63,029 bases of DNA from an uncultured Dehalococcoidia bacterium (GCA_913049785.1 CAJWXP010000010.1:1-63029); one strand, 5' to 3'. Counted from the first letter of the stretch, positions 26,957-36,177 are shown. Translations and numbers: made by a program. The notes: generated by a model not told the origin, from the letters alone.

Positions 26957-28846
26957 ATGGAACGCACAACCGACATAGAGCCCGCTGTTGGCGATCAGCT
27001 TGAGCTGACCCTGGATGGCATGGTGTCCTCCGGAGAGTGCGCCGCAAGCTGGAACGGGGAGCCCGCCACCGTCTTTGGCGGCATACCAGGCGAACGAGTG
27101 GTGGCCGAGTTGGTTCGTCGACAGCGCGACCACATTGCGGCGAGGGTCGTCGAGGTGCTGGACGCATCGCCCCACAGGATCACGCCGAAATGTAAGTACT
27201 TCTGGCCCTGTACCGGGTGCCAGTGGCAGCACGTCTCGTACGAGCACCAACTCGAACTCAAGCGCGATTGGATCGCAGCCAGGTTGGCTGAGAAGCCTGA
27301 GCTTGCCGGGCTTACCGTGCTCTCACCTGTGCCAAGCGAGAACACTACTGGCTACCGCAACCACGCCCGGTTCACCATTGGCCCCGGCGGAACGCTGGGC
27401 TACGTGAACCACACTACTCGCAGGTTCCTACGAGTGGACCGGTGTGACCTCATGCATCCAGCCATCAACGATGCCCTCGCCAAGTTACAGGAGCACGCCG
27501 CCGAGACCACCCAACTCTCCATCAGATACGGCGTGAACACCGGAGATTACCTTATCCAGCCGAAAATGGTCGGCTGGGACATCGGCCTGGAGAGCGGCCA
27601 GAAGCACTACCAGGAATCCATGCTGGGGCACACGTTCCGCGTGGCATCGCCGTCCTTCTTTCAGGTCAACACACCCACCGCTGAAGGCATGGTCAAGCTG
27701 GTTGGGGAGCAACTCAGACTCACGCCTGACGATGTGCTGGTGGACGCCTACGCAGGGGTCGGTGTGTTCGCCGTATTGCTGGCAGACCGATGCAAACAGG
27801 TGTTGGCCATCGAAGAGTCGTCCGCTGCGGTCAAGGACGCTCGAGTCAACGCCGAGGGCATCCCCAACATCGAGTTCCGCCTGGGCAAGACAGAGGACGT
27901 GATGGGCACCCTGGACATCGTGCCTGACGCGGTCATCCTAGACCCCTCACGGCAGGGGTGCGACCGGCGTGCGCTGGATGCTGTCATCAAGCTAGCACCC
28001 AAACGGATCGCCTATATCTCTTGCGAGCCGGAAGCCCTAGCCCGTGATTTGGCCATCCTGGTGGAAGGACCGTTCCAGGTAGACATGGTCCAGCCCGTGG
28101 ACCTGTTTCCGAACACCCACCACACGGAATGCATCGCCATATTGTCGCTGAGAGGGGACTCCGTTGGGGCAGAAGACGAGAAGACCCTGGTGAAACAAAA
28201 TCTAATCCTTGCTTCTGAATCGCCACGTCGCCGCGACCTACTGAAGGAGTTGGGCGTCGATTACCAGGTGGAGGTCTCCGGCGTTGATGAGACGCCAGAA
28301 AACCCCTACATAAGCCCTGAAGCGCTGGCGGAAGCGCTGGCCATGAAGAAGGCTCAAGCAGTTGCGGCGAGCCGGGACAGTGGCATCGTCCTTGGCGCTG
28401 ACACAGTGGTCACGCTCGAAGGTCGCATCTACGGCAAGCCCGTCGATAACCAGGAAGCGGTATCGATGCTGGGTGAACTTCGCGATAAAACGCATACGGT
28501 GGTCACCGCTGTAGCTGTGGTGAATATCGATGCTGGAACCAGCACCGTCACCCACGAAGCGACGCAAGTCACGATGCGCGATTACTCCGACGATGAGGTA
28601 GCCGCATTTGTGGCTACTGGCAACCCGATGGACAAAGCGGGATCGTACGCTCTGCAAGACCCGGGATTCCACCCTGCGGTAGAAGTCAGTGGTTGTTATA
28701 CAAGCGCGATAGGCCTGCCGTTATGTCGAGTCGCTGAGCTTCTTGCAGCTAACGACATCACCGTTACACCCTCGGCCGACCGGGGGACTCCTGAGCGCTG
28801 CCTACACTGCACGGCCATCAGGGACAATGTGGGGCGCCAACAATGA
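26957..28846 (+). CDS. Fusion of RlmD/TrmA-type RNA m5U methyltransferase with Maf nucleotide pyrophosphatase
   Basis: A 629-residue two-enzyme fusion. Residues about 1-410 are an RlmD/RumA-like 23S rRNA 5-methyluridine methyltransferase: N-terminal TRAM-like part, iron-sulfur cysteines CX5CX2C in CKYFWPCTGC plus CDLMH, SAM motif VDAYAGVGVFAVLLA, and the catalytic cysteine in YISCEPEALARDL. Residues about 414-629 are a Maf domain, a house-cleaning nucleoside triphosphate pyrophosphatase: LILASESPRRRDLLKELG, VLGADTVV, YGKPVDN and MDKAGSYALQDPG. ATG 26957 is chosen over an extension to 26897. The 3' end overlaps the tatA start, ATGA. The activity of each half is inferred from retained motifs. 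Confidence 0.9.
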   Translation: MERTTDIEPAVGDQLELTLDGMVSSGECAASWNGEPATVFGGIPGERVVAELVRRQRDHIAARVVEVLDASPHRITPKCKYFWPCTGCQWQHVSYEHQLELKRDWIAARLAEKPELAGLTVLSPVPSENTTGYRNHARFTIGPGGTLGYVNHTTRRFLRVDRCDLMHPAINDALAKLQEHAAETTQLSIRYGVNTGDYLIQPKMVGWDIGLESGQKHYQESMLGHTFRVASPSFFQVNTPTAEGMVKLVGEQLRLTPDDVLVDAYAGVGVFAVLLADRCKQVLAIEESSAAVKDARVNAEGIPNIEFRLGKTEDVMGTLDIVPDAVILDPSRQGCDRRALDAVIKLAPKRIAYISCEPEALARDLAILVEGPFQVDMVQPVDLFPNTHHTECIAILSLRGDSVGAEDEKTLVKQNLILASESPRRRDLLKELGVDYQVEVSGVDETPENPYISPEALAEALAMKKAQAVAASRDSGIVLGADTVVTLEGRIYGKPVDNQEAVSMLGELRDKTHTVVTAVAVVNIDAGTSTVTHEATQVTMRDYSDDEVAAFVATGNPMDKAGSYALQDPGFHPAVEVSGCYTSAIGLPLCRVAELLAANDITVTPSADRGTPERCLHCTAIRDNVGRQQ

Positions 28847-29148
28847 ACATCATGGGCGTTGGCCCGATCGAACTGGTTGTGGTGCTGGTCATCGCCTATC
28901 TGGTGCTTGGCCCTGAACGGATGACATCGACGGTGCGATCACTGGCCAAAGTCGTTCGCGACCTGAAAGAGCAGACTGCCGGGCTACCGAAAACGCTCGA
29001 CGAGTTATTGGAGCCCACCACAGACGACGACAAAGCAGAAGAGCCGAAGGCTCCCGGTGTAGCACGTCCCAGACGTACCCGGGCTTCACAAACCGCAGAA
29101 GATGAGGACGAAGAAACTACACCCAAAGACCCCAAGGCTGAGGAGTAG
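28843..29148 (+). CDS. Sec-independent translocase subunit TatA/TatB
   Basis: A 101-residue TatA/B-family protein: one N-terminal transmembrane helix with the family start GVGPIELVVVLVIAYLVLGP, an amphipathic helix (MTSTVRSLAKVVRDLKEQ), and a long acidic, disordered tail. The glutamate in PIELVVV favours TatB-like annotation, but one-component TatA/B proteins occur in Chloroflexota. It is followed two bases later by tatC, which confirms the assignment. It overlaps the preceding fusion gene by four bases. Confidence 0.88.
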   Translation: MNIMGVGPIELVVVLVIAYLVLGPERMTSTVRSLAKVVRDLKEQTAGLPKTLDELLEPTTDDDKAEEPKAPGVARPRRTRASQTAEDEDEETTPKDPKAEE

Positions 29149-29150
29149 TC

Positions 29151-29906
29151 GTGGCAGACGCGTCGCGCCCACTACGTAAACACTTAGAAGAGCTGCGCTG
29201 GCGGCTCATGATCGTCGTCATCGCCGTGGTGATCGGCGCAGGTGTCAGCGTCGTCTACTTCAAGCCAATCGTGGAGATACTCATCCGTCCCGCTGAAGGG
29301 TATCTTTCGGCAACCGGTGGCCCCATCTATACAGAGGTCACAGAGCTCTTGGGCGTCACGGTCAAAGTCGCCATGCTGGGAGGGCTCGTCCTCTCTCTAC
29401 CGATCCTGACGTATCAGATCGTGGCGTTCGTCGCACCGGGTCTCACTCGCAAAGAAAAGGGCTATCTCATCTTCATGGTGCCGGGGGCGTTGGCCTGCTT
29501 CGCCATAGGAGCGGCCTTTGCGTACTTTGTGTTGCTCCCACCCATGCTCAAGTTCCTGCTCACGTATGCCAACGATGTTGCCGTTCCGATGATCCGAATC
29601 AGCACCTACATCAACCTTGTGGTGATGCTCATCTTCTGGATGGGCCTGATCTTTGAGACGCCGCTCATCATGTTCACAGCAGCCAAGGCTGGCGTCCTCA
29701 GCGCTGACACGATGGCGAAAGGGCGAAGGATAATCGTCGTTGTCGCATTCATGCTGGGCGCTGTCATCACGCCTACCTTCGACCCAGTGAACCAGACGAT
29801 GGTTGCGATACCCTTCCTGGTCCTATACGAGATCGGTCTGAGGCTTGCCCGGTTCGCTCGACCGCGAGAGGAGCCGGAAGAGGCTACGGACGGCGCGTCC
29901 TCTTAG
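29151..29906 (+). CDS. tatC: Twin-arginine translocase subunit TatC
   Basis: A 251-residue TatC, the receptor for twin-arginine signal peptides. GTG 29151 starts two bases after the TatA/B stop. The signature near the N-terminus is RKHLEELRWRLMI, followed by six hydrophobic segments; the conserved FVAPGLTRKEKGYL and the second-loop sequence FWMGLIFETPLIMF are typical. The C-terminal tail is charged (RPREEPEEATD). The pair TatA/B-TatC would form a minimal Tat translocase. Confidence 0.94.
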   Translation: MADASRPLRKHLEELRWRLMIVVIAVVIGAGVSVVYFKPIVEILIRPAEGYLSATGGPIYTEVTELLGVTVKVAMLGGLVLSLPILTYQIVAFVAPGLTRKEKGYLIFMVPGALACFAIGAAFAYFVLLPPMLKFLLTYANDVAVPMIRISTYINLVVMLIFWMGLIFETPLIMFTAAKAGVLSADTMAKGRRIIVVVAFMLGAVITPTFDPVNQTMVAIPFLVLYEIGLRLARFARPREEPEEATDGASS

Positions 29907-29977
29907 AACGCTGCATCGGGCAACCGTATCCGAGCATCGAAGAATAGTCCGGAATACTGATACCTGTGGGGGGAATC

Positions 29978-31360
29978 ATGGGTGAATACGACGTTGTGGT
30001 CATTGGCGCAGGCCCGGGTGGTTACGTTGCCGCTATACGTGCCGCACAGCTTGGCATGAAAACAGCGGTGGTGGAGCGCGACGAGCTTGGCGGCACGTGT
30101 TTGAACTGGGGCTGCATCCCAAGCAAAGCGCTGCTACGAAACGCTGAGGTGGTGAACCTCTTCAAGCGCGCCGAATTTTGGGGCGTGGAAATAGGCGATG
30201 TCAACGCAGACTTCGGCGTCGCGGTAGACCGCAGTCGACAGGTCGTAAAGCGCATGACCCTAGGTGTCGGCTACTTGCTCAAGAAGAACAACATCGACCT
30301 CGTAAAGGGTCAGGCTGTGCTCCAAAGCCCCACGGAGATTGCTGTAGAGGGCGTTGAGGAAAATCTGACCGCCAAGACCATCATTATCGCCACGGGAGCT
30401 CGACCGCGAAGCATCCCCACGCTTCCAATAGACGGCACTCTGGTGATGACCAGTCGAGAGGCGCTGGAAGCGAAGGACATGCCCAAATCTGCCATCTTTG
30501 TCGGCGGCGGCCCCATCGGCTGCGAGCTTGCCTACGTCTACAACGCTTATGGCGTGGACGTGACCATCGTGGAAGTACTGCCGCATCTGCTGCCCAACGA
30601 CGATGAAGAAATAGGGGCGGAGGTGGAGCGTTCCTTCGACAAGCAGGGTATGAAGACCATGACCGGCGCGATGCTCACAGCGATGAGCCAGAAAGGCGAT
30701 CGAGCGGTGGTCACTATCAAGACAGAGGCCGGAGAGCAGCAACTCACCACAGACCGCATCATCGTGGCCATCGGCGTTCAAGGCAACACAGAGGGGTTGG
30801 GTCTGGAAGAGTTGGGAGTTGCTACGGAGCGCGGCTTCCTGACCATCAACGAACGAATGCAGACCAGCGTGCCCAGCATCTACGCAGTGGGAGACATCAC
30901 CGGCAAGCTGCTGCTAGCACACGTCGCGTCGGCGCAGGGCATCGATGTGGTGGAGCGGCTGGCAGGCCTTACGCCGCCGGAACTCGACTACTCACTCATG
31001 CCCAAGGCTGTCTACTGCCAGCCTCAAGTCGCCAGCTTCGGCATCACGGAGAAGGAAGCAAAGGCATCGGGAATCGAGGTCAAGGTCGGGAAGTTCCCGT
31101 TCCGCGCCAACGGCAAGGCCCTGGGCATGGGCGACTATGATGGGTTCGCCAAAATCGTCATGGAAGTGGGCACTGAGAAGATCCTGGGCGCTCAGATGGT
31201 GGGCCCGGAGGTCACTGACCTGCTTGGGGAACTCTCCATGAACCGGATGCTGGAAGGCACTGTCCGGGAGCTTGGAATGATGGTGCACGCACATCCCAGT
31301 CTCTCAGAGGTGGTCAAAGAGGCAGCCCTCGCTTGTGTCGATGAAGCTATACACATGTAG
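29978..31360 (+). CDS. lpdA: Dihydrolipoamide dehydrogenase (E3)
   Basis: A 460-residue flavoprotein disulfide reductase that reoxidises dihydrolipoamide of 2-oxoacid dehydrogenase or glycine cleavage complexes. The FAD-binding GAGPGGYVAAIRAAQLG is near residue 10; the redox disulfide is in GGTCLNWGCIPSKALL near 40-50; NAD-binding is near 180 with GGGPIGCELAYVYNAYG; the dimer-interface histidine is in MVHAHPSLSEVVKEA. ATG 29978 follows GGGGGGA. It is followed 58 bases later by the lipoyl acyltransferase gene. Confidence 0.95.
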   Translation: MGEYDVVVIGAGPGGYVAAIRAAQLGMKTAVVERDELGGTCLNWGCIPSKALLRNAEVVNLFKRAEFWGVEIGDVNADFGVAVDRSRQVVKRMTLGVGYLLKKNNIDLVKGQAVLQSPTEIAVEGVEENLTAKTIIIATGARPRSIPTLPIDGTLVMTSREALEAKDMPKSAIFVGGGPIGCELAYVYNAYGVDVTIVEVLPHLLPNDDEEIGAEVERSFDKQGMKTMTGAMLTAMSQKGDRAVVTIKTEAGEQQLTTDRIIVAIGVQGNTEGLGLEELGVATERGFLTINERMQTSVPSIYAVGDITGKLLLAHVASAQGIDVVERLAGLTPPELDYSLMPKAVYCQPQVASFGITEKEAKASGIEVKVGKFPFRANGKALGMGDYDGFAKIVMEVGTEKILGAQMVGPEVTDLLGELSMNRMLEGTVRELGMMVHAHPSLSEVVKEAALACVDEAIHM

Positions 31361-31418
31361 CTGGTCAGGGTAGAATCTTGCTCCAGACACACATAGTTGC
31401 AACTCCAAGGAGGAAGTC

Positions 31419-32639
31419 GTGGCCATCACCGTCCTCATGCCCCGTATGGGCTACGACATGCAGGAAGCCCGCGTCGTCCAGTGGCTCAAGGCCGAGGGCG
31501 ATCAGGTCAGTCTTGGCGACGAGATCGCTGAGATTGAGACCGACAAAGCAATCATCCCCATGCCCTCCGTAGGCTCCGGCACCCTACTCAAGATCGTTGT
31601 CCCGGAAGGCGATACCGTGCCTGTGGGTCAGCTCATCGCCGTACTTGGCAAGCCAGGAGAGGACATCTCAGCAAGTCTTGCCCAGGCCGCACCACCCCCC
31701 ACACCTGCCGCTCAGTCAGCCACTCCGGCTTCAGACGCAAAACCAACACAGGCTGCGACTGCAGCTGCATCCGGTGAGGTTCGAGCGTCTCCTCTGGCGA
31801 AGAAGTTGGCTGCGCAAAAGGGTGTGGACATCTCGACGGTCACCGGCACCGGACCCGGAGGGCGCATTACGGAGGGTGATGTGACTGCATACGCAGATAG
31901 CGGCGCTGGAGCTACCAGTGCGGCACCTGCCAAACCAGGTACGGAGTCCGTGCCACTCAGCAGGATGCGACAGGCCATCGCCAAACTCACGTCCCGCAGC
32001 AAAGGAGAGATACCGCATTACTACATGTCCGTGGATGTCTCCATGGATGCCGCGTCAGCCCTGCGGGCCGAGGTCAACCCGAAGCTGCAACCTCAAGGCG
32101 TCCGACTCAGCATCCATGACATGGTCGTCAGGGCCTGCACACTGGGGCTTGGTAAATATCCCACCTTGAACGCCAGCTTCACCGGCGATGCGTTGGAATA
32201 CCACTCGTTCGTCAACATCGGCGTGGTGATAGACATGGAGGGTCAGGGCATCATCGTACCGGCCATCATGGGCTGCCAAGACAAGACAATCCTAGAGCTT
32301 TCTTTAGCAGGCAGAGACCTGGCCAGTCGAGCCAAGGAAAACAACCTGAAAGCAGAAGAACTGACCAGCTCCACATTCAGCATCAGCAACCTTGGAAGCT
32401 TAGGCGTGACCAGCTTTGCCGCCGTCATCCATCCACCCAACGCCGCAGTGCTAGCTGTCGGCACGATACGTCAGGAGCCGGTGGTACGAGACGATGAAAT
32501 CGTAGTCGGACGGGTCATGAACATCACCCTTTCCACCGACCATCGTGTTGAGGACGGTGTCATCGCGGCTAAGTTCCTGGCAGAGCTCAAACGACTCCTA
32601 GAACGCCCTGCTGAACTGCTTCCTGAAGAATACCGCTAG
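31419..32639 (+). CDS. 2-oxoacid dehydrogenase lipoyl acyltransferase (E2)
   Basis: A 406-residue E2 component. The order is an N-terminal lipoyl domain with the modified lysine in IETDKAIIPMPS (about residues 38-50), a proline/alanine linker, an E3/E1-binding domain (ASPLAKKLAAQKGVDISTVT, GRITEGDVTAYA), and a catalytic domain with TLSTDHRVEDGVIAAKFLAE containing the active-site histidine. GTG 31419 with AAGGAGG is the start. It is paired with lpdA, but no E1 gene lies beside them. It could belong to pyruvate, branched-chain or acetoin dehydrogenase; sequence alone does not decide. Confidence 0.93.
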   Translation: MAITVLMPRMGYDMQEARVVQWLKAEGDQVSLGDEIAEIETDKAIIPMPSVGSGTLLKIVVPEGDTVPVGQLIAVLGKPGEDISASLAQAAPPPTPAAQSATPASDAKPTQAATAAASGEVRASPLAKKLAAQKGVDISTVTGTGPGGRITEGDVTAYADSGAGATSAAPAKPGTESVPLSRMRQAIAKLTSRSKGEIPHYYMSVDVSMDAASALRAEVNPKLQPQGVRLSIHDMVVRACTLGLGKYPTLNASFTGDALEYHSFVNIGVVIDMEGQGIIVPAIMGCQDKTILELSLAGRDLASRAKENNLKAEELTSSTFSISNLGSLGVTSFAAVIHPPNAAVLAVGTIRQEPVVRDDEIVVGRVMNITLSTDHRVEDGVIAAKFLAELKRLLERPAELLPEEYR

Positions 32640-32750
32640 CTCTGGGCTAAAGCCTGCAAGCTGCCACTTTCCTTGTTGCGTGTAGCCGTGCCATGTATGA
32701 TGGTTGCCAGGGAATCTAGCTGACTCCAGAAAATAGCTAAGGAGGCGTCG

Positions 32751-33821
32751 GTGCGACCTAAGGCCGGACCCGCCTTTCTCATCATCGCCATCGTGGTCGC
32801 TCTCGTTGCGACTCTCAGTTCTGGGGCCCAGGCCCAGACGGTGTCCCCCACCATCTACTCCGGCTCCGTGACCATCGGTGGTAACCCCGCCCCGGACGGC
32901 CTCACGCTGGTTGCGCGCATCAACGATTACGAGTCTGAGGGCGTAGTCACCAAGAATGGTTGGTACAGCTTCCTCATCGTCTCTCCACCCACCATCGATT
33001 ATTTCATCGAGACGATCACGTTCCACATCCCTGAACTGGACATCCAGGCAGCCGAGACCGATGTCTTCCGAGGTAGCACTGCTCAGTTCGAAAAAGCGCT
33101 TACCTTTCCGGCAGTGGAGGGCCTGGCTCCCGGACCGACACCGACACCCGGGCCCGCGATAGCTACCACTACCCCTACGCCATTGCCAACACAACCGGTA
33201 GCTCAACCACCAACGCCACCCGTGGTGTACTTCGGCAACGTGACGGTCAACGGCCAACCGGCGCCTGACGGGCTTGTAATCGTCGCACGGATAGAGGACT
33301 ACGAGTCCCAGCCCGTAACCACCCGCGACGGAGCATACGCCAGCCTATCGGTGAGCCCACTGTCATCGAGTTACCTGTTCAAAGACACCACGTTCCACAT
33401 CCCTGCCTTCGGCGTCCAAGCATTTGAAACTGTCCTGTTCCTGGGCGGCCCTGCAGAACGCCCTCTTGACCTGACGTTCCCGGTGTTGCCTGAGCCCACG
33501 CCAACACCAGAACCTACAGCAACGCCAACACCAGAACCTACAGCAACGCCAACCCCTGTGCCCACAGCTACACCGACGCCTGCGCCGACGCCTACGGTCA
33601 CTCCCACCAGTGTGCGACCGACGCCAACCATTGTGACACGCCCGCCGACACCGGACATCAACGGCGATGGCTCCGTCACGGCGAGAGACCTTGCCTTGTT
33701 GAGCGCTGCCTATCGCTCTAGTAGGGGTGATAGGAACTACGACCGCAGAGCAGACCTGAACAGCGACGGACAGGTGGACTACCGCGACCTCGCAATGTTG
33801 GGAGCACAGTATGAGGGGTAG
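32751..33821 (+). CDS. Secreted two-repeat protein with C-terminal type I dockerin domain
   Basis: A 356-residue exported protein. A signal peptide (FLIIAIVVALVATLSSGAQA) leads into two similar beta-type repeats, about residues 35-115 and 160-240, each with (N/Q)PAPDGL-x-x-VARI-x-DYES and TTFHIP-like ends. Two threonine/proline linkers follow repeat 1 and repeat 2. The last 55 residues are a complete dockerin: DINGDGSVTARDLALL and DLNSDGQVDYRDLAML are two calcium loops of the DxNxDGxVxxxDL type. GTG 32751 is the start. No catalytic domain is recognised. The gene overlaps the next one, a cohesin-like lipoprotein, by 11 bases. Confidence 0.85.
   Translation: MRPKAGPAFLIIAIVVALVATLSSGAQAQTVSPTIYSGSVTIGGNPAPDGLTLVARINDYESEGVVTKNGWYSFLIVSPPTIDYFIETITFHIPELDIQAAETDVFRGSTAQFEKALTFPAVEGLAPGPTPTPGPAIATTTPTPLPTQPVAQPPTPPVVYFGNVTVNGQPAPDGLVIVARIEDYESQPVTTRDGAYASLSVSPLSSSYLFKDTTFHIPAFGVQAFETVLFLGGPAERPLDLTFPVLPEPTPTPEPTATPTPEPTATPTPVPTATPTPAPTPTVTPTSVRPTPTIVTRPPTPDINGDGSVTARDLALLSAAYRSSRGDRNYDRRADLNSDGQVDYRDLAMLGAQYEG
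33501..33548 (+). repeat. Two perfect 24-nt repeats in the PT-rich linker
   Basis: The 24-base unit at 33501-33524 is repeated exactly at 33525-33548 and encodes PTPEPTAT twice. Similar degenerate copies flank it. This is slippage-prone low-complexity coding sequence. Confidence 0.9.
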
Positions 33822-34386
33822 TTGTCGTATGTGGATGTTGCCCCTCGTGGTAGTGGTCGTTGCGATTGTCGCGGCATGCGGTAGCGACGATGAGACGTCG
33901 GTCACGCCACAACCCACATCGACGTTTTTGACGCCTATTCCCACGGCCGCCATCGTATCGACTACCCCGCCAGTCTCGTCACAACCGAACGTTTTTCTGT
34001 GGCCACTGGAGATCAGGACTGGCAGCAACGGTATGGCCACGTTTACCGTCTGGGTGAACACAGGACTCTTTGGGATCAGCGGTGGTGAAGTGACACTGCG
34101 TTACAGCGATTCAGGTTGCTCAGTCCAGGCCTTCGCCTCCGGGACGCTGCTGGGAGAAGACCCGTTGGTAGGCCACGGAACCATCGACAACGATGCTGGC
34201 GTAGCTGTGCTGGCTCTGGCGAGAGTAGGCCCAACGCAGGCCCCCAGCGCCTCCGGCAGTTTCGCCACAGTGACATTGGGCTGTCCGTCAAACACTGCTG
34301 TCGACATCCCTTCGCTGGGATTAAGCGCTCTCATGGCAGATCACGAGTTTGAGCAGGTGCCTCTCGTTGGAGGTTCCGCAGGATAG
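33811..34386 (+). CDS. Lipoprotein with cohesin-like domain
   Basis: A 191-residue lipoprotein: hydrophobic segment MLPLVVVVVAIVAACG with lipobox VAAC, a threonine/proline-rich linker to about residue 65, and a single beta domain. The domain order resembles a cohesin: an opening strand MATFTVWVNTGLFGISGGEV, then TLRYSDSGC, GTLLGEDPLVGHGTID, GVAVLALARVG and a closing SGSFATVTLGC. Its ATG lies inside the dockerin gene end (11-base overlap), so the two are co-translated. A cohesin here would bind the dockerin of its neighbour and hold it on the cell surface. Cohesin identity is by pattern, not by search. Confidence 0.65.
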   Translation: MRGSCRMWMLPLVVVVVAIVAACGSDDETSVTPQPTSTFLTPIPTAAIVSTTPPVSSQPNVFLWPLEIRTGSNGMATFTVWVNTGLFGISGGEVTLRYSDSGCSVQAFASGTLLGEDPLVGHGTIDNDAGVAVLALARVGPTQAPSASGSFATVTLGCPSNTAVDIPSLGLSALMADHEFEQVPLVGGSAG

Positions 34387-34498
34387 CAAGCTCCCCAACG
34401 ACGTCCCGCTCATTGCCTAATTCAATAGATTTCCTTTACTGTATTGTGCGCTAGCAAATTCATAGCAAAAGCGGCAATTCCGCCTTCGGAGGTGTTTC

Positions 34499-36139
34499 AT
34501 GGCCGATATGACCGGCGGCAAAGCAGTCATCGAATCGTTGATGGCTCAGGGGGTAGACACCGCGTTCGGTGTGATCTCCATCCACATGATGGCCGTCTAT
34601 GACGCGCTCTACGATGTTCAGGACAGGTTCCGTTTCATCAGCGCTCGACATGAGCAGGCAGCGGTCTATGAGGCCGACGGCTACGCGAGGGCGACAGGAA
34701 AGCCCGGCATCTGCTTCACCAGCACCGGCCCGGGCGCGGCCAACACCCTTGGCGCGATGGGCGAAGCGTGGTCAGCGTCGTCGCCAGTGCTTCAGGTGAC
34801 CAGCAACATCGCCCTTGACATGATCAACCAGGGCAAAGGCGTCCTGCACGAGCCCTTCAACCAGCAGCAGATGTTTGAGTCCGTCACCCGGTGGACGGCC
34901 CAACCACACACGCACCAGGAGATATCCCAGACCATGCTGGACGCATTCACTCGCTTCAAGACGGAGCGACCGGGCCCCATTGAGATCGAGGTGCCCACGG
35001 ATATCCTTCACTCCTCTGCCGATGTGGAGGTGCTTGGATCACGATCGCATCCCCGCATGGCCGGCGACCCGGGTAAGGTAGAGCAGGCTGCGGAACTGCT
35101 GGCCGCCGGGAAGCGTGTGGCCATCTGGGTTGGCGGGGGCGTAATCTCCTCCTCTGCGATGGCGGAGTTGAAGACAGTGGCGGAGCAACTGAGCGCTGTT
35201 GTGGTCACTACGTACGGAGGCAAGGGCGCGTTCCCTGCAGACCATACCCTCTTCGCCGGTGTCACCTGGGGTGGGCGCGCACCCTACGGACTGAACCCCA
35301 TCCATGCGTACCTCCCCACCTGCGATGCCGTCCTGATGGTAGGGAGCAGGATGCCCCACCACATGACCAAACAAGTAGGCCTAGAGCTGCCTGAGAACCT
35401 TGCCCAAATAGATCTGGACGCTGAAGAGCTTGGCAAGAACTACCCTGCCAAAGTCGGCATCCACGGCGACGCCAAGGCGGTGCTGGAACAGCTGAAAGAA
35501 GCGCTGGCGGCAAAGAACGTGGATAGAGGCGACGCACAGGCGCAGGAGGCGGCAGGCCTTCGACAGCAGGTGCAAGACACCTTCGCTGCAAACGAGCCTG
35601 GCCACCAGCGTGCGCTGGAGGCTCTGCGACGTGCTATCCCTCGCGAGGCCATTGTCGTCTGCGACGCTACCCTTGCGGCGTACTCGGCGGTCCAGGCGTT
35701 CCCGGTCTACGAGCCGCGCACCTACATCGGCCCCCACGGCTGGGCAGACATCGGGTTCGGGTTCCCGGCGGCGCTGGGCGCTGCGGTTGGTCGACCCGAC
35801 GTGCCGGTGGTGCTGATGAGCGGCGATGGCGGCTTCCAGTTGAACCTGCAGGAGCTTGGCACCGCTGCCCAGTACAACATCCCCATTGTGGCCATCATCT
35901 GGAACAACAACGCCTGGGGTGTGTTGAAGGGCACGCAGAAGACGGCGTTCGATAACCGACTCATCGCCTCAGATCTGGTGAACCCCGACTTCGTGCGACT
36001 CACAGAGTCCTACGGCCTCAGGGCGACGAGGGTCGCAACGCTAGCGGAGTTTGAGAAGACCGTTGCCGCCGCTGTGACCAAGAAGGAGTTCCACCTCATA
36101 GAGGTCTCACTCCCCAACGAACTGGCAGGTTTCCAGTAA
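34499..36139 (+). CDS. Thiamine diphosphate-dependent enzyme, acetolactate synthase-like
   Basis: A 546-residue three-domain ThDP enzyme. The N-terminal pyrimidine domain includes SARHEQAAVYEADGYARATG with the catalytic glutamate, the central domain has ADHTLFAGVTWGG, and the C-terminal diphosphate domain has MSGDGGFQLNLQELGTAAQY with NNNAWG. The family holds acetolactate synthase, benzoylformate decarboxylase, oxalyl-CoA decarboxylase and others; no regulatory subunit gene adjoins, so a catabolic carboligase or decarboxylase is at least as likely as valine/isoleucine synthesis. A GGAGG site precedes ATG 34499. Confidence 0.88.
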   Translation: MADMTGGKAVIESLMAQGVDTAFGVISIHMMAVYDALYDVQDRFRFISARHEQAAVYEADGYARATGKPGICFTSTGPGAANTLGAMGEAWSASSPVLQVTSNIALDMINQGKGVLHEPFNQQQMFESVTRWTAQPHTHQEISQTMLDAFTRFKTERPGPIEIEVPTDILHSSADVEVLGSRSHPRMAGDPGKVEQAAELLAAGKRVAIWVGGGVISSSAMAELKTVAEQLSAVVVTTYGGKGAFPADHTLFAGVTWGGRAPYGLNPIHAYLPTCDAVLMVGSRMPHHMTKQVGLELPENLAQIDLDAEELGKNYPAKVGIHGDAKAVLEQLKEALAAKNVDRGDAQAQEAAGLRQQVQDTFAANEPGHQRALEALRRAIPREAIVVCDATLAAYSAVQAFPVYEPRTYIGPHGWADIGFGFPAALGAAVGRPDVPVVLMSGDGGFQLNLQELGTAAQYNIPIVAIIWNNNAWGVLKGTQKTAFDNRLIASDLVNPDFVRLTESYGLRATRVATLAEFEKTVAAAVTKKEFHLIEVSLPNELAGFQ

Positions 36140-36177
36140 GCAGTGCAAGTCCTGCACCCACGTATTGGGCATAAAAA

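Noticed and set aside
34499-36139. Missing E1 of the E2/E3 complex
   Set aside because: Its domain order (pyrimidine domain first, central domain, diphosphate domain last) is that of acetolactate synthase-like enzymes, not of pyruvate dehydrogenase E1.
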